Assembly: GCF_004919105.1 (NCBI RefSeq) | Contig: NZ_STGK01000002.1 | Span: forward strand, 310,001 to 374,000 | Source of the DNA: Nocardioides sp. GY 10113 | GTDB taxonomy: Bacteria > Actinomycetota > Actinomycetes > Propionibacteriales > Nocardioidaceae | DNA: 64,000 nt | Reading direction: 5' to 3' | Shown here: piece after piece, positions 62,926-64,000 of the stretch | How positions within the stretch are numbered: position 1 is the first letter of the stretch | How the letters are laid out: each line of letters starts with the position of its first letter | The notes under the pieces: generated by a model | What the model saw: only the letters and a program-made list of their open reading frames with translations | The model's database searches: none | What the model was told of the DNA's origin: nothing | Program-made: the position numbers and the translations under genes

Positions 62926-64000
62926 TCAGGCCCCGGAGGCCTCAGCGGCCGGATCGCCGGGCCCGGAGGGCGGGTCCCCCGCCGCCGGCGCGGGCTCGTC
63001 CAGCGGCGACCCGATCAGGCCCGAGATCCACCGCGCGTTGGGGTCCGCGTCCACGAACACCGACTTCACCAGCAGCGTCATCGGCACCGCGAGGACGGCG
63101 CCGAGCGGACCCAGGATCCAGGCCCAGACCACCAGCGACAGGAACGTGATGCTCGCCGAGATCCCGACCGCGTCGCCCACGATCTTCGGCTGGATCACCG
63201 ACTGGATCACCACGTTGATCACGCAGTAGGCGATGATCACCCACAGCATCAGGCTCCACCCGCCCTCGAGCAGCGCCAGCACCGCCGGCGGGATCAGGCC
63301 CAGCACGAAGCCGATGTTCGGCACGTAGTTGGTGATGAACGCCAGCAGGCCCCAGAGCACGGCCCCGGGGACGCCGAGCGCCCACAGCACGCCGGTGTCG
63401 ATCACCGCGACGATCAGGCCGAAGACCGTGGAGACCACCAGGTAGCGCCGGGTGCCGCGGGCGAAGGAGCTGAGCGCGCCCGTGAACGCCGCGCGGTCCG
63501 CGCTGACCGCCCCCAGGTTCCGGACGAACGGGTCGGCGTCCACCGCCATGAACAGGATCAGCGCGGCGATGAAGGCGATGTTCGTGCCCAGCGACAGGAT
63601 CGATCCGAGCAGCCCGCCGAGCAGGCTGGTCACCTTGCCGAGGTCGAGCGACTGGAGCATGGTGTCGATCTGGCCCGGGTGGACGCCGAGGGAGTCGAGC
63701 AGGTCGCGGACGTTGTCGAGCAGGCCGTTGAGCTCGTCCTTGTAGTCGGGCACCAGCGCCGCGAACCGCGCCAGGGCGACGATCATCGCGCCGATGAACG
63801 CCAGCAGGCCGACGTAGACGACCAGGAGGGTGACCAGGGTGCCGAGCGTGCGGGGCCACCCGCGGCCGACCAGCCAGGTCCGGATCGGGTCCGCGGCGAT
63901 CGCCAGCATCAGCGCCAGCGCCGCCGGCGCGAGGATCCCGGCCACCGCCTTCATCCCCGCCACGGCGACCACCGCGGAAGCCAGGCCGAGCAGGATCAGG
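62926..64000 (-). CDS. AI-2E family transporter (5' truncated by window end)
   Basis: The reading frame runs off the right end (base 64000), so the N-terminus is missing; 357 codons remain. The sequence shows several membrane spans and the AI-2E family pattern GVPGAVLWGLLAFITNYVPNIGFVLGLIPPAVLALLEG, with VIQPKIVGDAVGISASITFLSLVVWAWILGPLGAVLAVPMTLLV. Members are permeases including TqsA and PerM; the substrate is rarely known. It ends with a hydrophilic, proline-rich tail and a terminator. Confidence 0.92.
   Translation of the reverse strand, partial: LILLGLASAVVAVAGMKAVAGILAPAALALMLAIAADPIRTWLVGRGWPRTLGTLVTLLVVYVGLLAFIGAMIVALARFAALVPDYKDELNGLLDNVRDLLDSLGVHPGQIDTMLQSLDLGKVTSLLGGLLGSILSLGTNIAFIAALILFMAVDADPFVRNLGAVSADRAAFTGALSSFARGTRRYLVVSTVFGLIVAVIDTGVLWALGVPGAVLWGLLAFITNYVPNIGFVLGLIPPAVLALLEGGWSLMLWVIIAYCVINVVIQSVIQPKIVGDAVGISASITFLSLVVWAWILGPLGAVLAVPMTLLVKSVFVDADPNARWISGLIGSPLDEPAPAAGDPPSGPGDPAAEASGA

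Noticed and set aside
1..64000. tRNA, rRNA, CRISPR, IS or phage genes
   Set aside because: No cloverleaf, regular spacer array, transposase or phage protein was recognised on either strand by reading.

Overview
The window reads as chromosomal DNA of a high-GC actinobacterium, most likely in or near Nocardioidaceae (Nocardioides-like). Supporting signs are a multifunctional 2-oxoglutarate dehydrogenase/decarboxylase (Kgd) followed by its small DUF6104 partner, a WhiB1 protein, a SigR/RsrA (SigH/RshA) pair, the 24-residue ribosomal protein bL37, a nickel superoxide dismutase with its protease, and ergothioneine genes. GTG starts are frequent. About 22 genes have a YANNNT-like -10 hexamer 6-10 bases before the start codon, which suggests leaderless mRNAs. 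No rRNA, tRNA, CRISPR array, insertion sequence or prophage was recognised. No gene-free stretch exceeds about 265 bases.

Layout. 1-5553: 3' end of kgd, a DUF6104 gene, then a fatty-acid desaturase and its ferredoxin-type reductase, divergent from a TetR regulator with a palindrome between them. 5660-7465: an unusual membrane protein ending in a peptidoglycan-binding-like domain. 7523-12430: drug exporter, MDR dehydrogenase, malic enzyme, and divergent Ni-SOD protease and Ni-SOD genes. 12608-18560: UsfX-like anti-sigma factor and SigF-type sigma factor, whiB1, pdtaS-like kinase, DUF2785, bL37, rsrA and sigR, an order partly shared with mycobacteria. 18725-26634: alpha/beta hydrolase and SRAP protein, aroA, rsgA, DUF2231, hisN-like phosphatase, CBS protein, FKBP, S4 protein, DUF445 protein.

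26762-35349: secreted putative metalloprotease, egtB-egtD, esterase, LysE exporter, NAD(P)-binding protein, SNF2 helicase. 35613-40236: DUF4334, GMC oxidoreductase and flavin monooxygenase run as one strand unit, divergent from a TetR gene. 40289-42110: two DUF202 membrane proteins, a CsoR/CstR-like repressor, and a divergent AhpD-like plus cysteine-rich gene pair with two G-tract palindromic operators. 42135-46191: LysR, FprA-type reductase, SatD-family protein, 2-hydroxyacid dehydrogenase. 46239-53865: sugar kinase and AGE-family isomerase (divergent), RDD protein with a nonapeptide-repeat partner, cardiolipin synthase, a GH32/43-like protein and a GH13 enzyme.

53912-62708: a type IV pilus cluster on the minus strand, read pilA, pilT, pilB, pilC, two minor pilins, a large PilX-like protein, pilD. 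62926-64000: the C-terminal part of an AI-2E family transporter cut by the window end.

The strongest leads for something undescribed are the persulfide/metal-type repressor circuit at 41022-42110, the nonapeptide-repeat/RDD pair at 48525-49510, the 601-residue membrane protein at 5660-7465, and the large adhesin-like pilus component at 54762-56978.
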